Below are positions 7,837 to 16,996 of a stretch of DNA of 33,374 bases, in pieces. Source of the stretch: Bacilli bacterium. Its GTDB lineage: Bacteria; Bacillota_I; Bacilli_A; ML615J-28; CAG-313. Numbering within the stretch: the first letter of the stretch is position 1; each line of letters opens with the position of its first letter. Both the position numbers and the translations under genes were made by a program. The notes below the pieces were generated by a model. The model saw nothing but the letters and a program-made list of their open reading frames with translations, was not told the origin of the DNA and ran no database searches. The stretch is from NCBI GenBank assembly GCA_017463365.1, contig JAFTPH010000048.1:1-33374 (forward strand). The letters are read 5' to 3'.

Positions 7837-10467
7837 ATGATTGATAAAAAAGAATTAGGAGCTAAATATAATCATCATGAAGTTGAAAAAGGAAAATATG
7901 ATTATTGGTTAAAAAATGGCTTCTTTACCGCAGGAGACAAAAATAAAATCCCATACACTATTGTAATTCCTCCCCCAAATGTAACAGGTAAATTACACTT
8001 AGGACATGCTTGGGATACAACATTACAAGATATTTTAATTCGTCGTAAACGTATGCAAGGTTATGATGCTTTATGGCTTCCAGGTATGGACCATGCAGGT
8101 ATCGCTACTCAAGCAAAAGTTGATGCGAAATTACGTGAACAAGGAATTAGTAGATATGATTTAGGACGTGAAAAATTTTTAGAAGTCGCTTGGGATTGGA
8201 AACATGAATATGCTCATTATATTCGTGATCAATGGGCTGCTTTAGGTCTTTCACTTGATTACACTAAAGAACGCTTCACATTAGACGATGGATTACAAAA
8301 AGCTGTTCAAACTGTATTCATTACTTTATATAATGAAGGATTATTATATCGTGGTGAAAAAATCATCAACTGGGACGTTCAAGCTAAAACTGCTTTATCA
8401 AACGTTGAAGTAGAATATAAAGATATTGAAGGCGCATTCTATCACTTTATTTATCCATTTGTTGATGGAAATGGCGGATTAGAGATTGCGACTACAAGAC
8501 CAGAAACAATGTTTGGGGATAGTGCTTTAATGGTTCATCCAGATGATGAAAGATATCAAGCTTATATTGGGAAAGAAGTATTTATTCCGGGAACTGACCG
8601 TAAAATTCCGGTTATTAGCGATGAATATGTTGAAATTGAATTTGGAACAGGGGTTGTTAAAGTAACACCAGCCCATGACCCTAATGACTTTGAAGTAGGT
8701 AATCGTCATAACTTACCACGTTTAATTTGTATGAATGAAGATGGTACAATGAATGAACTTGCTGGAAAATATACCGGAATGGATCGTTTTGAATGTCGTA
8801 AAGCAGTCGTTAAAGATTTAACAGATGCTGGACTATGTCCACAAATTGAAAAAATGATTCACTCTGTTGGACACTCAGAACGTACTGGTGTAGTTGTTGA
8901 ACCTCGTTTATCAAAACAATGGTTTGTTAAAATGAAACCACTAGCAGATGATGTTGTAGCAATGCAAAAAAGTGAAGAAGCCATCGAATTCGTTCCAAGT
9001 CGTTTTAATAAAACATTAATTCAATGGTTCGATGTAGATGATGTACAAGACTGGTGTATTAGCCGTCAATTATGGTGGGGACATCGAATTCCTGCTTGGT
9101 ATAATGGCGATGAAATTTATGTTGGTGAATCAGCCCCAGATGGTGATGGATGGGTACAAGACGAAGACGTTTTAGATACTTGGTTCTCAAGTGCTTTATG
9201 GCCTTTCTCAACTCTTGGATGGCCAGAATCTACTGAATTATTAGATAGATATTATCCAACTGATTGTTTAGTAACTGGTTATGACATTATTACATTCTGG
9301 GTATCTAGAATGGCATTACAAGGTCGTCATTTCACTAAAAAGCGTCCATTTAAGAAATGTTTCATCCATGGTTTAATTCGTGATGAACTAGGTCGTAAAA
9401 TGAGTAAATCATTAGGTAATGGGGTAGATCCATTCGACTTAATCGAAGAATATGGATGTGACGCAATGCGTTATTTCTTAACAACTAATGCTACTCCAGG
9501 TCAAGATTTAACTTATTCTAAAGAAAAAATGGCTTCATCTTGGAACTATATTAATAAAATTTGGAATATCTCTAGATTTATTTCAATGAATCTTAAAAAT
9601 AATAATTATCAAAATGAAGAAATTGATTATAACAATTTAACTTCAATTGATAAATGGATTTTAGAAAAAGCTAATAATTTAATTGTAGCTGTAGATAAAT
9701 TATATGAAGATTACGAGTTAGGAGAAGTAGCAAGATTAATTTATAACTTTACATGGAATGATTTTGCTTCTTGGTATATTGAATTAACTAAAGTTTCTTT
9801 AAATAATCCAAAATATGCCATTAACACTTGTGCAGTTTTAAAACATGTTTTAATTATTATCTTAAAATTATTACATCCATTTATGCCATTCGTAACTGAA
9901 GAGATTTATCAAAATTTCTGTGATGGTTCAATTATGGTTTCAGATTGGCCAGTAGCATGCAACTTAGAAGTAGAAGCAAACTTAATTAAAGACGTTGAAA
10001 AATTATTAAACATCATTACTGCAGTTCGTAACATTAGAGCCGAAAAGAATGTTGCGCCAAGCAAAAAAATCAGTATTGGTTTAGAAACAAATAATACTTT
10101 ATATCAAGAATTCTTAAAAGCTCATGAAGATTATTTACAACGCTTCTTAAATTATGAAGAATTAACAATTAACAATGAAATTTCTCATGATCGTGCAACA
10201 ATTGTAGTTGTAAATGATATCAATGTTATTGTTCCATTAAAAGAATTAATTAACTTTGAAGAAGAAAAAATTCGTTTAACTAAAGAATTAGAACGTTTAA
10301 ACAATGAAGTAAAACGTTCTGAAAATATGTTAAATAATCAATCATTTATTTCAAAAGCTCCTGCTCAAAAAGTAGAAGCAGAAAAAGCTAAACTTGTTGA
10401 ATATCAAAATCAATTACAAGAAGTTAAAAATTTATTAAAAGATATCGAGATGAATCAAAATGCCTAA
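7837..10467 (+). CDS. valS: Valyl-tRNA synthetase (ValRS)
   Basis: ValRS charges tRNA-Val. The 876 residues match the class Ia enzyme. PPNVTGKLHLGHAW carries the HIGH signature as HLGH (54-57), ATTRPETMFGDSA lies in the CP1 editing domain, WWGHRIPAWY in the catalytic core, and KMSKS at 521-525. The end is the Lys/Glu-rich coiled coil typical of ValRS (from about 805). ATG 7837 follows AAAGGAG. Expression is controlled by the T-box upstream. The gene overlaps folC by 8 bases (ATGCCTAA), the same pairing seen in Bacillus. Confidence 0.97.
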   Translation: MIDKKELGAKYNHHEVEKGKYDYWLKNGFFTAGDKNKIPYTIVIPPPNVTGKLHLGHAWDTTLQDILIRRKRMQGYDALWLPGMDHAGIATQAKVDAKLREQGISRYDLGREKFLEVAWDWKHEYAHYIRDQWAALGLSLDYTKERFTLDDGLQKAVQTVFITLYNEGLLYRGEKIINWDVQAKTALSNVEVEYKDIEGAFYHFIYPFVDGNGGLEIATTRPETMFGDSALMVHPDDERYQAYIGKEVFIPGTDRKIPVISDEYVEIEFGTGVVKVTPAHDPNDFEVGNRHNLPRLICMNEDGTMNELAGKYTGMDRFECRKAVVKDLTDAGLCPQIEKMIHSVGHSERTGVVVEPRLSKQWFVKMKPLADDVVAMQKSEEAIEFVPSRFNKTLIQWFDVDDVQDWCISRQLWWGHRIPAWYNGDEIYVGESAPDGDGWVQDEDVLDTWFSSALWPFSTLGWPESTELLDRYYPTDCLVTGYDIITFWVSRMALQGRHFTKKRPFKKCFIHGLIRDELGRKMSKSLGNGVDPFDLIEEYGCDAMRYFLTTNATPGQDLTYSKEKMASSWNYINKIWNISRFISMNLKNNNYQNEEIDYNNLTSIDKWILEKANNLIVAVDKLYEDYELGEVARLIYNFTWNDFASWYIELTKVSLNNPKYAINTCAVLKHVLIIILKLLHPFMPFVTEEIYQNFCDGSIMVSDWPVACNLEVEANLIKDVEKLLNIITAVRNIRAEKNVAPSKKISIGLETNNTLYQEFLKAHEDYLQRFLNYEELTINNEISHDRATIVVVNDINVIVPLKELINFEEEKIRLTKELERLNNEVKRSENMLNNQSFISKAPAQKVEAEKAKLVEYQNQLQEVKNLLKDIEMNQNA

Positions 10468-11758
10468 TACTTATCCATTTAATGATATAACATCATGTAT
10501 TAATTGGATTGAATCCCAAAGACGTTTCAGCAAAAAAACATCCCTAGACAATATGAAACATTATTGTAAACTACTTGGTAATCCTCAAGATAAGTTTACT
10601 AGTATTCACGTAACGGGAACTAATGGAAAAGGTTCAGTAGTTAGTTATCTTAAAAATATTTTTCTAGATGCGCATATTAATGTAGGAACATTTACTTCAC
10701 CATATATTATCAAATTTAATGAACGTATTTGTTATAATGGAGAAATGATTTCTGATGAAGAAGTTTTAAAACTAGCTAAAAAAGTATACGATATTTACAG
10801 TCAATTAGAATTAGATAATATTAGCTATCCTAGTTTTTTTGAATTTACAACCTTAATGGCCTTTGTTTATTTTAGCGAAAAAGAGAATTTGGATGTTGTG
10901 ATAGTTGAAGTGGGAATAGGGGGAACATTGGATTCAACCAATGTTATTACTCCAATCGCATCCATAATTACCAATGTTTCGTATGACCATATGAATGTTT
11001 TAGGAAATACTTTAGAAGAAATTTTAGCCAATAAACTTGGAATCGTTAAAACTAATGTTCCAGCAATCATGGGAATTAAAGATGAAAATTTAATTGAAGT
11101 TGCGAAAAAACATTTAGAAACTGTAACAACTGAAGGATATTTTCCGTTAACAAAATCTCCTGTAATTCATTATTCTAATATTAATGGCTCAAGTTTTGAT
11201 TATCAAGGATTCAAGGATTTACAAATCACCCTATCAGGATACCATCAAATAGAAAATGCGATTATCGCTCTTGAAACAATTAAAACATTAAAAAATAAAT
11301 TTAACATTACGACAGATAACATCTATCAAGGTTTATTAAATACTAAATGGCTTGGTCGTATGGAAATTTTATCAAATCAACCATTAATTGTGGTAGATGG
11401 GGCTCATAACATTGATGGTATAACAAGAATTGCTGAATTTGTTAAGAATTTAAAATATACTAAAAAACGTTGTATCTTTTCATGTAGCGATGATAAAGAA
11501 AAAGAAAAGATGATCGCAGAAATAGAACCTTATTTCGATGAAATCATTCTTACAGCGTTTACTTATAAAAGACATAGTGATGCGAGTGAATTATATGAAT
11601 ATTCACAACATCAAAATAAAAGAATAAATTTAGATATTGATTCAATAATTGATGAAGTTTTTGAAAACCCATATGATTTCAATATTTTTATTGGAAGTCT
11701 ATATTTTGTAAGCGAAGTTAGACCAAAAATATTAAATAGAAAACACAATCCAAATTAA
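10460..11758 (+). CDS. folC: Folylpolyglutamate synthase / dihydrofolate synthase (FolC)
   Basis: FolC is an ATP-dependent Mur-ligase-like enzyme that adds glutamate to folates (and in many bacteria to dihydropteroate). The P-loop GTNGKGS is at 53-59, preceded by the conserved SLDNMKHYCKLLGNPQ region; VEVGIGGTLDSTNVI, VSYDHMNVLG and VDGAHNIDG are further family motifs. Its 432 residues are of normal length. The start overlaps the valS stop and the ribosome binding site inside valS is weak, so translation probably depends on ribosomes ending valS. Whether it has both activities cannot be read from the sequence. Confidence 0.95.
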   Translation: MPNTYPFNDITSCINWIESQRRFSKKTSLDNMKHYCKLLGNPQDKFTSIHVTGTNGKGSVVSYLKNIFLDAHINVGTFTSPYIIKFNERICYNGEMISDEEVLKLAKKVYDIYSQLELDNISYPSFFEFTTLMAFVYFSEKENLDVVIVEVGIGGTLDSTNVITPIASIITNVSYDHMNVLGNTLEEILANKLGIVKTNVPAIMGIKDENLIEVAKKHLETVTTEGYFPLTKSPVIHYSNINGSSFDYQGFKDLQITLSGYHQIENAIIALETIKTLKNKFNITTDNIYQGLLNTKWLGRMEILSNQPLIVVDGAHNIDGITRIAEFVKNLKYTKKRCIFSCSDDKEKEKMIAEIEPYFDEIILTAFTYKRHSDASELYEYSQHQNKRINLDIDSIIDEVFENPYDFNIFIGSLYFVSEVRPKILNRKHNPN

Positions 11759-11774
11759 TTGGATTGTGTTTTTT
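11742..11774 (+). terminator. Terminator of the valS-folC unit
   Basis: A perfect 12-bp stem AACACAATCCAA (11742-11753) / TTGGATTGTGTT (11759-11770) with a 5-base loop, then a run of T. The folC stop codon lies in the loop. Confidence 0.92.
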
Positions 11775-11826
11775 CGAAAAAGTAAAATCAATACGTTTGG
11801 CGTATTATATATTTGTAGGTGATAAA

Positions 11827-12498
11827 ATGATTTTAAAAGAACTTCCAAATAGTGAAAGACCAAGAGAAAGAGTATTAGAAAAAGGGGTAAAAAATGTATC
11901 AACTTTAGAGTTATTAGCTATTCTTCTTAGAACTGGTTCAAAAAAATATTCGGTCTTAGAAACAGCCCATTTAATTTTATCTAAAATATCTAAACTTCAA
12001 GATTTAAATGATTTGTCATTAGAAGAGCTAAAAGAAATAGATGGTATTGGTACAACAAAAGCTATAACCATTCTTTCAGCAATTGAATTAGGTAAAAGAA
12101 TTAATCAATTAGATAAAAATGATATTTCTTTTAATGAAGCTTTTCAAGTATATGAATATATGAAAGATGAACTAAAAAATCTCAAAGAAGAACATTTATA
12201 TGTTTTATATCTAAACACTAAAGGTAAATTAATTGATAAAAAATTATTATCAATTGGTACAGTTAATCAAACATTAATCGACAGTAAAATTATTTTTAAA
12301 TGGGCTTATAAACTTTCGGCATCGGCTTTTATTTTAGTGCATAACCATCCATCAGGTGATGCAACTCCATCTAAAGCAGATATTCAAATTACGGATATAA
12401 TAAATAAACAAGCTAAAATGCTAGGGTTTGTTTTAGTTGATCATATTGTGATTGGCTATACCTTTTATAGTTTGATGAAAAATAAAAAAATATTATAA
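11827..12498 (+). CDS. radC: RadC-family JAMM/MPN+ domain protein
   Basis: The N-terminal part has a helix-hairpin-helix-like segment (LKEIDGIGTTKAITILSAIE), and the C-terminal JAMM domain carries the zinc motif HNHPSGDATPSKAD with H172, H174 and D178. RadC proteins are named for DNA repair, but the role is unsettled. ATG 11827 was chosen because AGGTGAT precedes it and the protein then begins MILKELPNSERPRERV, the usual start; a TTG at 11764 would add 21 unconserved residues and sits in the folC terminator. The product is 223 residues. An inverted repeat AATACG-TTTGG-CGTATT lies about 20 bases upstream. In Bacillus radC heads the mreBCD-minCD-spoIVF cluster; here the SpoIVFA-like gene follows directly. 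Confidence 0.93.
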   Translation: MILKELPNSERPRERVLEKGVKNVSTLELLAILLRTGSKKYSVLETAHLILSKISKLQDLNDLSLEELKEIDGIGTTKAITILSAIELGKRINQLDKNDISFNEAFQVYEYMKDELKNLKEEHLYVLYLNTKGKLIDKKLLSIGTVNQTLIDSKIIFKWAYKLSASAFILVHNHPSGDATPSKADIQITDIINKQAKMLGFVLVDHIVIGYTFYSLMKNKKIL

Positions 12499-12540
12499 CA
12501 TAATAGATTTATTTTCTGCATATATTTAAGTGGTGATATT

Positions 12541-13137
12541 ATGCAGAATTATCATAAACAATTTAAAAAATATCAAAACTTTAAAAAAAGAAAAAATAGA
12601 AGTATCAAAAAAAGTAAAAGCATAAAAAAAGATAAAACTTACTTTGATAAACTATACATTCGTATATTTTTAAGCTCCTTTATATTATTGTTTTTAGTAT
12701 TATTAAATAATTTTTTTAATATCAATTTTATTAATAAAAATATAAATATCATACCAATTATGAATTTATTTACTCATGCTTATGATATAAATAATGATTT
12801 AGAAGTAGATTTAGTTACAAATTATGAAAAAATTAATTATGTAAATGGTATTAATTATATTCAAAACAGTACCTTTAATGGAGTTGCTGCAGCTAATACG
12901 GGTATCGTAACTCAAATTAAAAAAAACAATAATTTATACTATGTAACAATTAAGTCAGAAGATGATTTAGAATATACCTATGGAGGTTTAGAAAGTATAG
13001 ATGTTTTAATTTATTCCTATGTTAGCTCCAATAATATAATTGGAGCTAGTCCTAAAATAAAAGATTATTATACTTTTACCATCGAAATTAAAAAAGATAA
13101 TGAATGTTTTAGCGTTTCAATGATTAATAATGAATAA
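12541..13137 (+). CDS. SpoIVFA-like membrane protein with degenerate M23 domain
   Basis: The first 35 or so residues are rich in Lys/Arg (cytoplasmic), one hydrophobic segment spans about 39-60, and the rest is outside. Residues from about 115 have the pattern of an M23/LytM beta fold (GIVTQIKKNNNLYYVTIKS, YGGLESIDV, IGASP), but the His residues that bind zinc in active M23 enzymes are missing: the usual YxHL reads YGGL. This matches SpoIVFA, which anchors and regulates the SpoIVFB protease in Bacillus. The assignment rests on architecture and on the overlapping protease gene (8 bases, ATGAATAA) more than on similarity. The start follows GTGGTGAT. The role in this organism is unknown. Confidence 0.65.
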   Translation: MQNYHKQFKKYQNFKKRKNRSIKKSKSIKKDKTYFDKLYIRIFLSSFILLFLVLLNNFFNINFINKNINIIPIMNLFTHAYDINNDLEVDLVTNYEKINYVNGINYIQNSTFNGVAAANTGIVTQIKKNNNLYYVTIKSEDDLEYTYGGLESIDVLIYSYVSSNNIIGASPKIKDYYTFTIEIKKDNECFSVSMINNE

Positions 13138-13741
13138 AATAAATTTTCATCCTTCTATAATCTTAATATTATTTATTGGATTATTTGGAGGTTTTTTAAA
13201 AGAATTGATAATTTTTTTTGTAGTTATTATGTTTCATGAATTTGGACATATTTTGATTGCTAAATTATTTAAAATAAAAGTTAAGAAAATTAGACTAACA
13301 ATGATTGGTGGAATAATTGAATTAGATGATTATCAATTCAAAAAAACATATCAAAAAATACTAATAAATTCAGCAGGTATCATGATTAATTTATTATTAA
13401 TTATGATATTTAAAGTTATAAAACTATCTAATGATGTTAATAATATAATTGTACAATATAATTATTTAATGATTGTGGTTAATTTATTACCAATTAATCC
13501 GTTAGATGGATATAAAATTATTTATGATATGTTTAATATTTTTTTTGATGAAGAATATAGTTTAGATTGTATGTATTATCTCTCAATGATATCAATTGTT
13601 ATTTGTAGTATTTTACTGTTTATTTTCAAATTATATGGATATTATATAATTATTTGTTTTTTATCATATAAAACTTTTAAAGATTATAGATTAAGTAAAT
13701 ATATGATCTTAAAACATTATCAAACAATTAATAATTTGTAA
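13130..13741 (+). CDS. SpoIVFB-like site-2 zinc metalloprotease (M50)
   Basis: This multi-pass membrane protein has the M50 motif HEFGH (H36, E37, H40) in one membrane segment and NPLDG (D126 as third zinc ligand) in a later one, so it should cut substrates within the membrane. In Bacillus, SpoIVFB cuts pro-sigma-K in the mother cell. At 203 residues it is shorter than B. subtilis SpoIVFB (about 288) and ends soon after the last hydrophobic segments, so the C-terminal CBS domain seems absent. It overlaps the SpoIVFA-like gene, which supports the pairing. Whether this species sporulates cannot be told here; a role in other regulated proteolysis is possible. Confidence 0.8.
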   Translation: MNKINFHPSIILILFIGLFGGFLKELIIFFVVIMFHEFGHILIAKLFKIKVKKIRLTMIGGIIELDDYQFKKTYQKILINSAGIMINLLLIMIFKVIKLSNDVNNIIVQYNYLMIVVNLLPINPLDGYKIIYDMFNIFFDEEYSLDCMYYLSMISIVICSILLFIFKLYGYYIIICFLSYKTFKDYRLSKYMILKHYQTINNL

Positions 13742-13777
13742 TTCTAAAGCAAATTATTTTATCAGTTTATAAAAAAA

Positions 13778-13786
13778 TGATATAAT
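13778..13786 (+). promoter_or_regulatory. trxA promoter (extended -10)
   Basis: TGATATAAT, an extended -10 with TATAAT at 13781-13786; no clear -35. It lies 22 bases before the trxA start. Confidence 0.6.
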
Positions 13787-13807
13787 ATTTGTGAAAGAGG
13801 TGATTAT

Positions 13808-14119
13808 ATGCGTAATTACAATACAAAAGAATTTAAAGAATTAATCAGTCAAGAAGGTTTAGTATTAGTAGATTTCTTCGCTACATGGTGCGGACCTTGT
13901 AAAATGCTTGCTCCTGTATTAGAAGAACTACAAGAAGAATTAAAAAATGATGTTACAATTGCAAAAATTGATGTTGATGAAGAAAGTGAACTTGCGGCTG
14001 AATATCGTATTAGTAGCATTCCAACTTTAGTTTTATTGAAAAATGGTAAACCAGTTGATAGTGCAATTGGATATCGAGATGTAAATTTTTTAGCGGAAAT
14101 GGTTAAGAAACAAAAATAA
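13808..14119 (+). CDS. trxA: Thioredoxin
   Basis: A 103-residue thioredoxin with the redox motif WCGPC (C28, C31) and the cis-proline loop SIPTLVLLKNGKP. It reduces disulfides in cytoplasmic proteins; no signal peptide is present. ATG 13808 follows AGAGGTGAT. It has its own promoter and seems to be transcribed alone. Codon choice and length are ordinary. In Bacillus no thioredoxin sits next to spoIVFB, so this is the first gene of the block between the two halves of the radC-obg cluster. Confidence 0.96.
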   Translation: MRNYNTKEFKELISQEGLVLVDFFATWCGPCKMLAPVLEELQEELKNDVTIAKIDVDEESELAAEYRISSIPTLVLLKNGKPVDSAIGYRDVNFLAEMVKKQK

Positions 14120-14165
14120 GTAATTTTAACCAAAAATAAGCAGAAATAAATTATTTTTGTTTTAT

Positions 14166-14194
14166 TTGCTTTTATTGTTAAAAAATGGTATAAT
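14166..14194 (+). promoter_or_regulatory. ppdK promoter
   Basis: TTGCTT (14166-14171), 17-base spacer, TATAAT (14189-14194) with extended -10 TG at 14186-14187. The hairpin arms AGCCC (14196-14200) and GGGCT (14209-14213), followed by TTTTA, span the likely transcription start and may end trxA transcripts. Confidence 0.7.
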
Positions 14195-14262
14195 TAGCCC
14201 GGTGGTTAGGGCTTTTTATTATGCCTATAACGATTAATATAATTAGAAAAGGAGAACACTAA

Positions 14263-16890
14263 ATGAGCAAATTTGTTTATTTATTTAGCGAAGGAAATGC
14301 TGATATGCGTGAACTTCTAGGTGGTAAAGGTGCAAACTTAGCGGAAATGACTAAACTTGGTTTACCAGTTCCTCAAGGTTTTACTGTAACTACTGAAGCT
14401 TGTACTCAATATTATGAGGACGGAAAAAGAATTAACGAAAGCATTCAAAATGAAATTTTAGAAAATATCGCTAAATTGGAAGAAATCGCTGGAAAGAAAT
14501 TCGGTGATAAAGAAAATCCATTATTAGTATCAGTTCGTTCAGGAGCACGTGCTTCAATGCCTGGTATGATGGATACAATCTTAAACTTAGGGTTAAATGA
14601 AGAAGTAGTTGAAGCTTTAGCTGCAAAATCTGGAAATCCCAGATGGGCTTGGGACTGCTACAGAAGATTCATTCAAATGTATTCTGACGTAGTAATGGAA
14701 GTAGGTAAAAAATACTTCGAACAACTAATTGACCAAATGAAAGAAGAAAAAGGCGTTGAAAAAGACGTTGATTTAACAGCTGAAGATTTAAAAGAATTAG
14801 CTAACCAATTTAAAGCTGAATACAAAGAAAAAATTGGTGCTGAATTCCCAACTGACCCAATTGAACAATTAATGGGTGCTGTTAAAGCCGTATTCAGATC
14901 ATGGGACAACCCTCGTGCTAACGTTTATCGTCGTGACAATGATATCCCTTATTCTTGGGGAACTGCTGTTAACGTACAAATGATGGCATTCGGTAACATG
15001 GGTGAAACTTCTGGTACTGGGGTAGCCTTCACAAGAGATCCAGCTACTGGTGAAAAGAAATTAATGGGTGAATTCTTAATGAACGCTCAAGGTGAAGACG
15101 TAGTTGCTGGTGTTAGAACTCCACAACCTATCGCTCAATTAGAAGAAGTAATGCCTGAAGTATATGCACAATTCGTTGAAATCTGTAATACTCTTGAAAA
15201 TCACTACCGTGATATGCAAGATATGGAATTCACAATTGAAGATAAAAAATTATACATGTTACAAACAAGAAATGGTAAGAGAACAGCTGCTGCTGCATTA
15301 AAAATTGCTTGTGCTTTAGTTGATGAAGGTTTAAGAACTGAAGAAGAAGCTGTATTAATGATTGACCCTCGTAACTTAGATGCATTATTACACCCAACAT
15401 TTGATGCAAAAGCATTAAAAGATGCAACTCCTATCGGTAAAGCATTACCTGCATCACCTGGTGCTGCATGTGGTAAAATTGTTTTCACTGCTGAAGATGC
15501 TAAAGTTTGGGCTGAAAGAGGAGAAAAAGTTGTTCTTGTTCGTTTAGAAACTTCTCCAGAAGATATCGAAGGTATGAAAGCTGCTCAAGGTATCTTAACA
15601 GTTCGTGGTGGTATGACATCTCACGCTGCTGTAGTTGCTCGTGGTATGGGTACTTGCTGCGTATCTGGATGCTCAGAAATCGCTATGGATGAAGAAAACA
15701 AACAATTCACTTTAGCTGGTAAAACTTATCATGAAGGAGATGCAATCTCTTTAGATGGTTCAACTGGTAAAATCTATGATGGTATTATGCCAACAGTAGA
15801 AGCTACAGTTGCTGGTGACTTCGGACGTATCATGGGATGGGCTGACAAATACCGTGTATTACAAGTTAGAACAAATGCTGATACTCCAAAAGATGCATTA
15901 AAAGCTAGAGAATTAGGAGCTGAAGGTATTGGATTGTGCCGTACTGAACATATGTTCTTTGAAGCAGATAGAATTGCTGCAATCAGAGAAATGATCTGTT
16001 CTGATACAGTAGAAGAAAGAGAAGCTGCATTAGCTAAGATTGAACCAATGCAACAAGGTGACTTCGAAATGCTTTATGAAGCTATGGAAGGTCATGGAGT
16101 AACTATTCGTTACTTAGACCCACCTCTACATGAATTCGTTCCTACCGATGAAAAAGATATCGAATTATTAGCTAAGACTAAAGGTAAAACAGTAGAACAA
16201 ATCAAAGCTATCATCGAAGGATTACATGAATTCAACCCAATGATGGGACACCGTGGATGCCGTTTAGCAGTAACTTATCCTGAAATTGCAGCAATGCAAA
16301 CAAGAGCGGTTATTAAAGCTGCTATCGCTGTATCTCAAAGAAAGAACGTTAAGATCGTTCCTGAAATCATGATTCCACTTGTAGGTGAAATCAAAGAATT
16401 AAAATATGTTAAGAATATCGTAACTACAACTGCTGATAAAGTTATTGCTGATGAAGGTGTTGAATTACAATACCACGTTGGTACAATGATCGAAATTCCA
16501 AGAGCTGCTTTAACTGCTGATGAAATCGCAAAAGAAGCTGAATTCTTCTCATTTGGTACTAATGACTTAACACAAATGACATTCGGATTCTCAAGAGATG
16601 ACGCTGGTAAATTCTTAAATTCATACTATGATACTAAGATTTATGAAAACGATCCATTCGCAAAAATTGACCAAACTGGTGTTGGTAAATTAATGAAAAT
16701 GGCAGTTGAATTAGGTAGAGAAACAAGACCTGACATCAAACTTGGTATCTGTGGAGAACATGGTGGAGATCCATCATCTGTAGAATTCTGCCATAAATTA
16801 GGATTAACTTATGTTTCTTGTTCACCATTCCGTGTTCCAATTGCACGTTTAGCTGCTGCACAAGCTAACATCAAAAATCCTAGAAACTAA
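14263..16890 (+). CDS. ppdK: Pyruvate, phosphate dikinase (PPDK)
   Basis: PPDK interconverts pyruvate + ATP + Pi and PEP + AMP + PPi in the cytoplasm. The 875 residues cover the whole enzyme: an N-terminal ATP-grasp domain (GGKGANLAEMTKLGLPVPQG near the start), the phosphohistidine domain with GGMTSHAAVVARG (H454, equivalent to His455 of the Clostridium symbiosum enzyme), and the C-terminal PEP/pyruvate barrel with GICGEHGGDP (C830). Compared with its neighbours the gene uses more C-ending codons, as expected for high expression in an AT-rich genome. It follows its own promoter, has an AAAGGAGA site and ends at a strong terminator, so it is monocistronic. In anaerobes it often works in glycolysis or makes PEP from pyruvate; the next gene imports lactate. 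Confidence 0.97.
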   Translation: MSKFVYLFSEGNADMRELLGGKGANLAEMTKLGLPVPQGFTVTTEACTQYYEDGKRINESIQNEILENIAKLEEIAGKKFGDKENPLLVSVRSGARASMPGMMDTILNLGLNEEVVEALAAKSGNPRWAWDCYRRFIQMYSDVVMEVGKKYFEQLIDQMKEEKGVEKDVDLTAEDLKELANQFKAEYKEKIGAEFPTDPIEQLMGAVKAVFRSWDNPRANVYRRDNDIPYSWGTAVNVQMMAFGNMGETSGTGVAFTRDPATGEKKLMGEFLMNAQGEDVVAGVRTPQPIAQLEEVMPEVYAQFVEICNTLENHYRDMQDMEFTIEDKKLYMLQTRNGKRTAAAALKIACALVDEGLRTEEEAVLMIDPRNLDALLHPTFDAKALKDATPIGKALPASPGAACGKIVFTAEDAKVWAERGEKVVLVRLETSPEDIEGMKAAQGILTVRGGMTSHAAVVARGMGTCCVSGCSEIAMDEENKQFTLAGKTYHEGDAISLDGSTGKIYDGIMPTVEATVAGDFGRIMGWADKYRVLQVRTNADTPKDALKARELGAEGIGLCRTEHMFFEADRIAAIREMICSDTVEEREAALAKIEPMQQGDFEMLYEAMEGHGVTIRYLDPPLHEFVPTDEKDIELLAKTKGKTVEQIKAIIEGLHEFNPMMGHRGCRLAVTYPEIAAMQTRAVIKAAIAVSQRKNVKIVPEIMIPLVGEIKELKYVKNIVTTTADKVIADEGVELQYHVGTMIEIPRAALTADEIAKEAEFFSFGTNDLTQMTFGFSRDDAGKFLNSYYDTKIYENDPFAKIDQTGVGKLMKMAVELGRETRPDIKLGICGEHGGDPSSVEFCHKLGLTYVSCSPFRVPIARLAAAQANIKNPRN

Positions 16891-16900
16891 TTTAATATCT

Positions 16901-16930
16901 AAAGGATAAGTTTTCACTTATCCTTTTTAT
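16901..16930 (+). terminator. ppdK terminator
   Basis: Perfect 10-bp stem AAAGGATAAG (16901-16910) / CTTATCCTTT (16917-16926), 6-base loop, then a T-rich tract. Confidence 0.92.
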
Positions 16931-16941
16931 TTTTTAAAAAT

Positions 16942-16970
16942 TTGACTTATTATAATATTTTTAATATAAT
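16942..16970 (+). promoter_or_regulatory. Lactate permease promoter
   Basis: TTGACT (16942-16947), 17-base spacer and TATAAT (16965-16970): the closest to sigma-A consensus in the window, and the only clear promoter here without an extended -10 TG. Confidence 0.8.
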
Positions 16971-16996
16971 TAATAAGAAGATATAGGAGGAAAAAT

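Noticed and set aside
11764-11826. TTG start extending RadC by 21 residues
   Set aside because: The extension lies in the folC terminator, is not conserved in RadC, and ATG 11827 has a good binding site and standard N-terminus.
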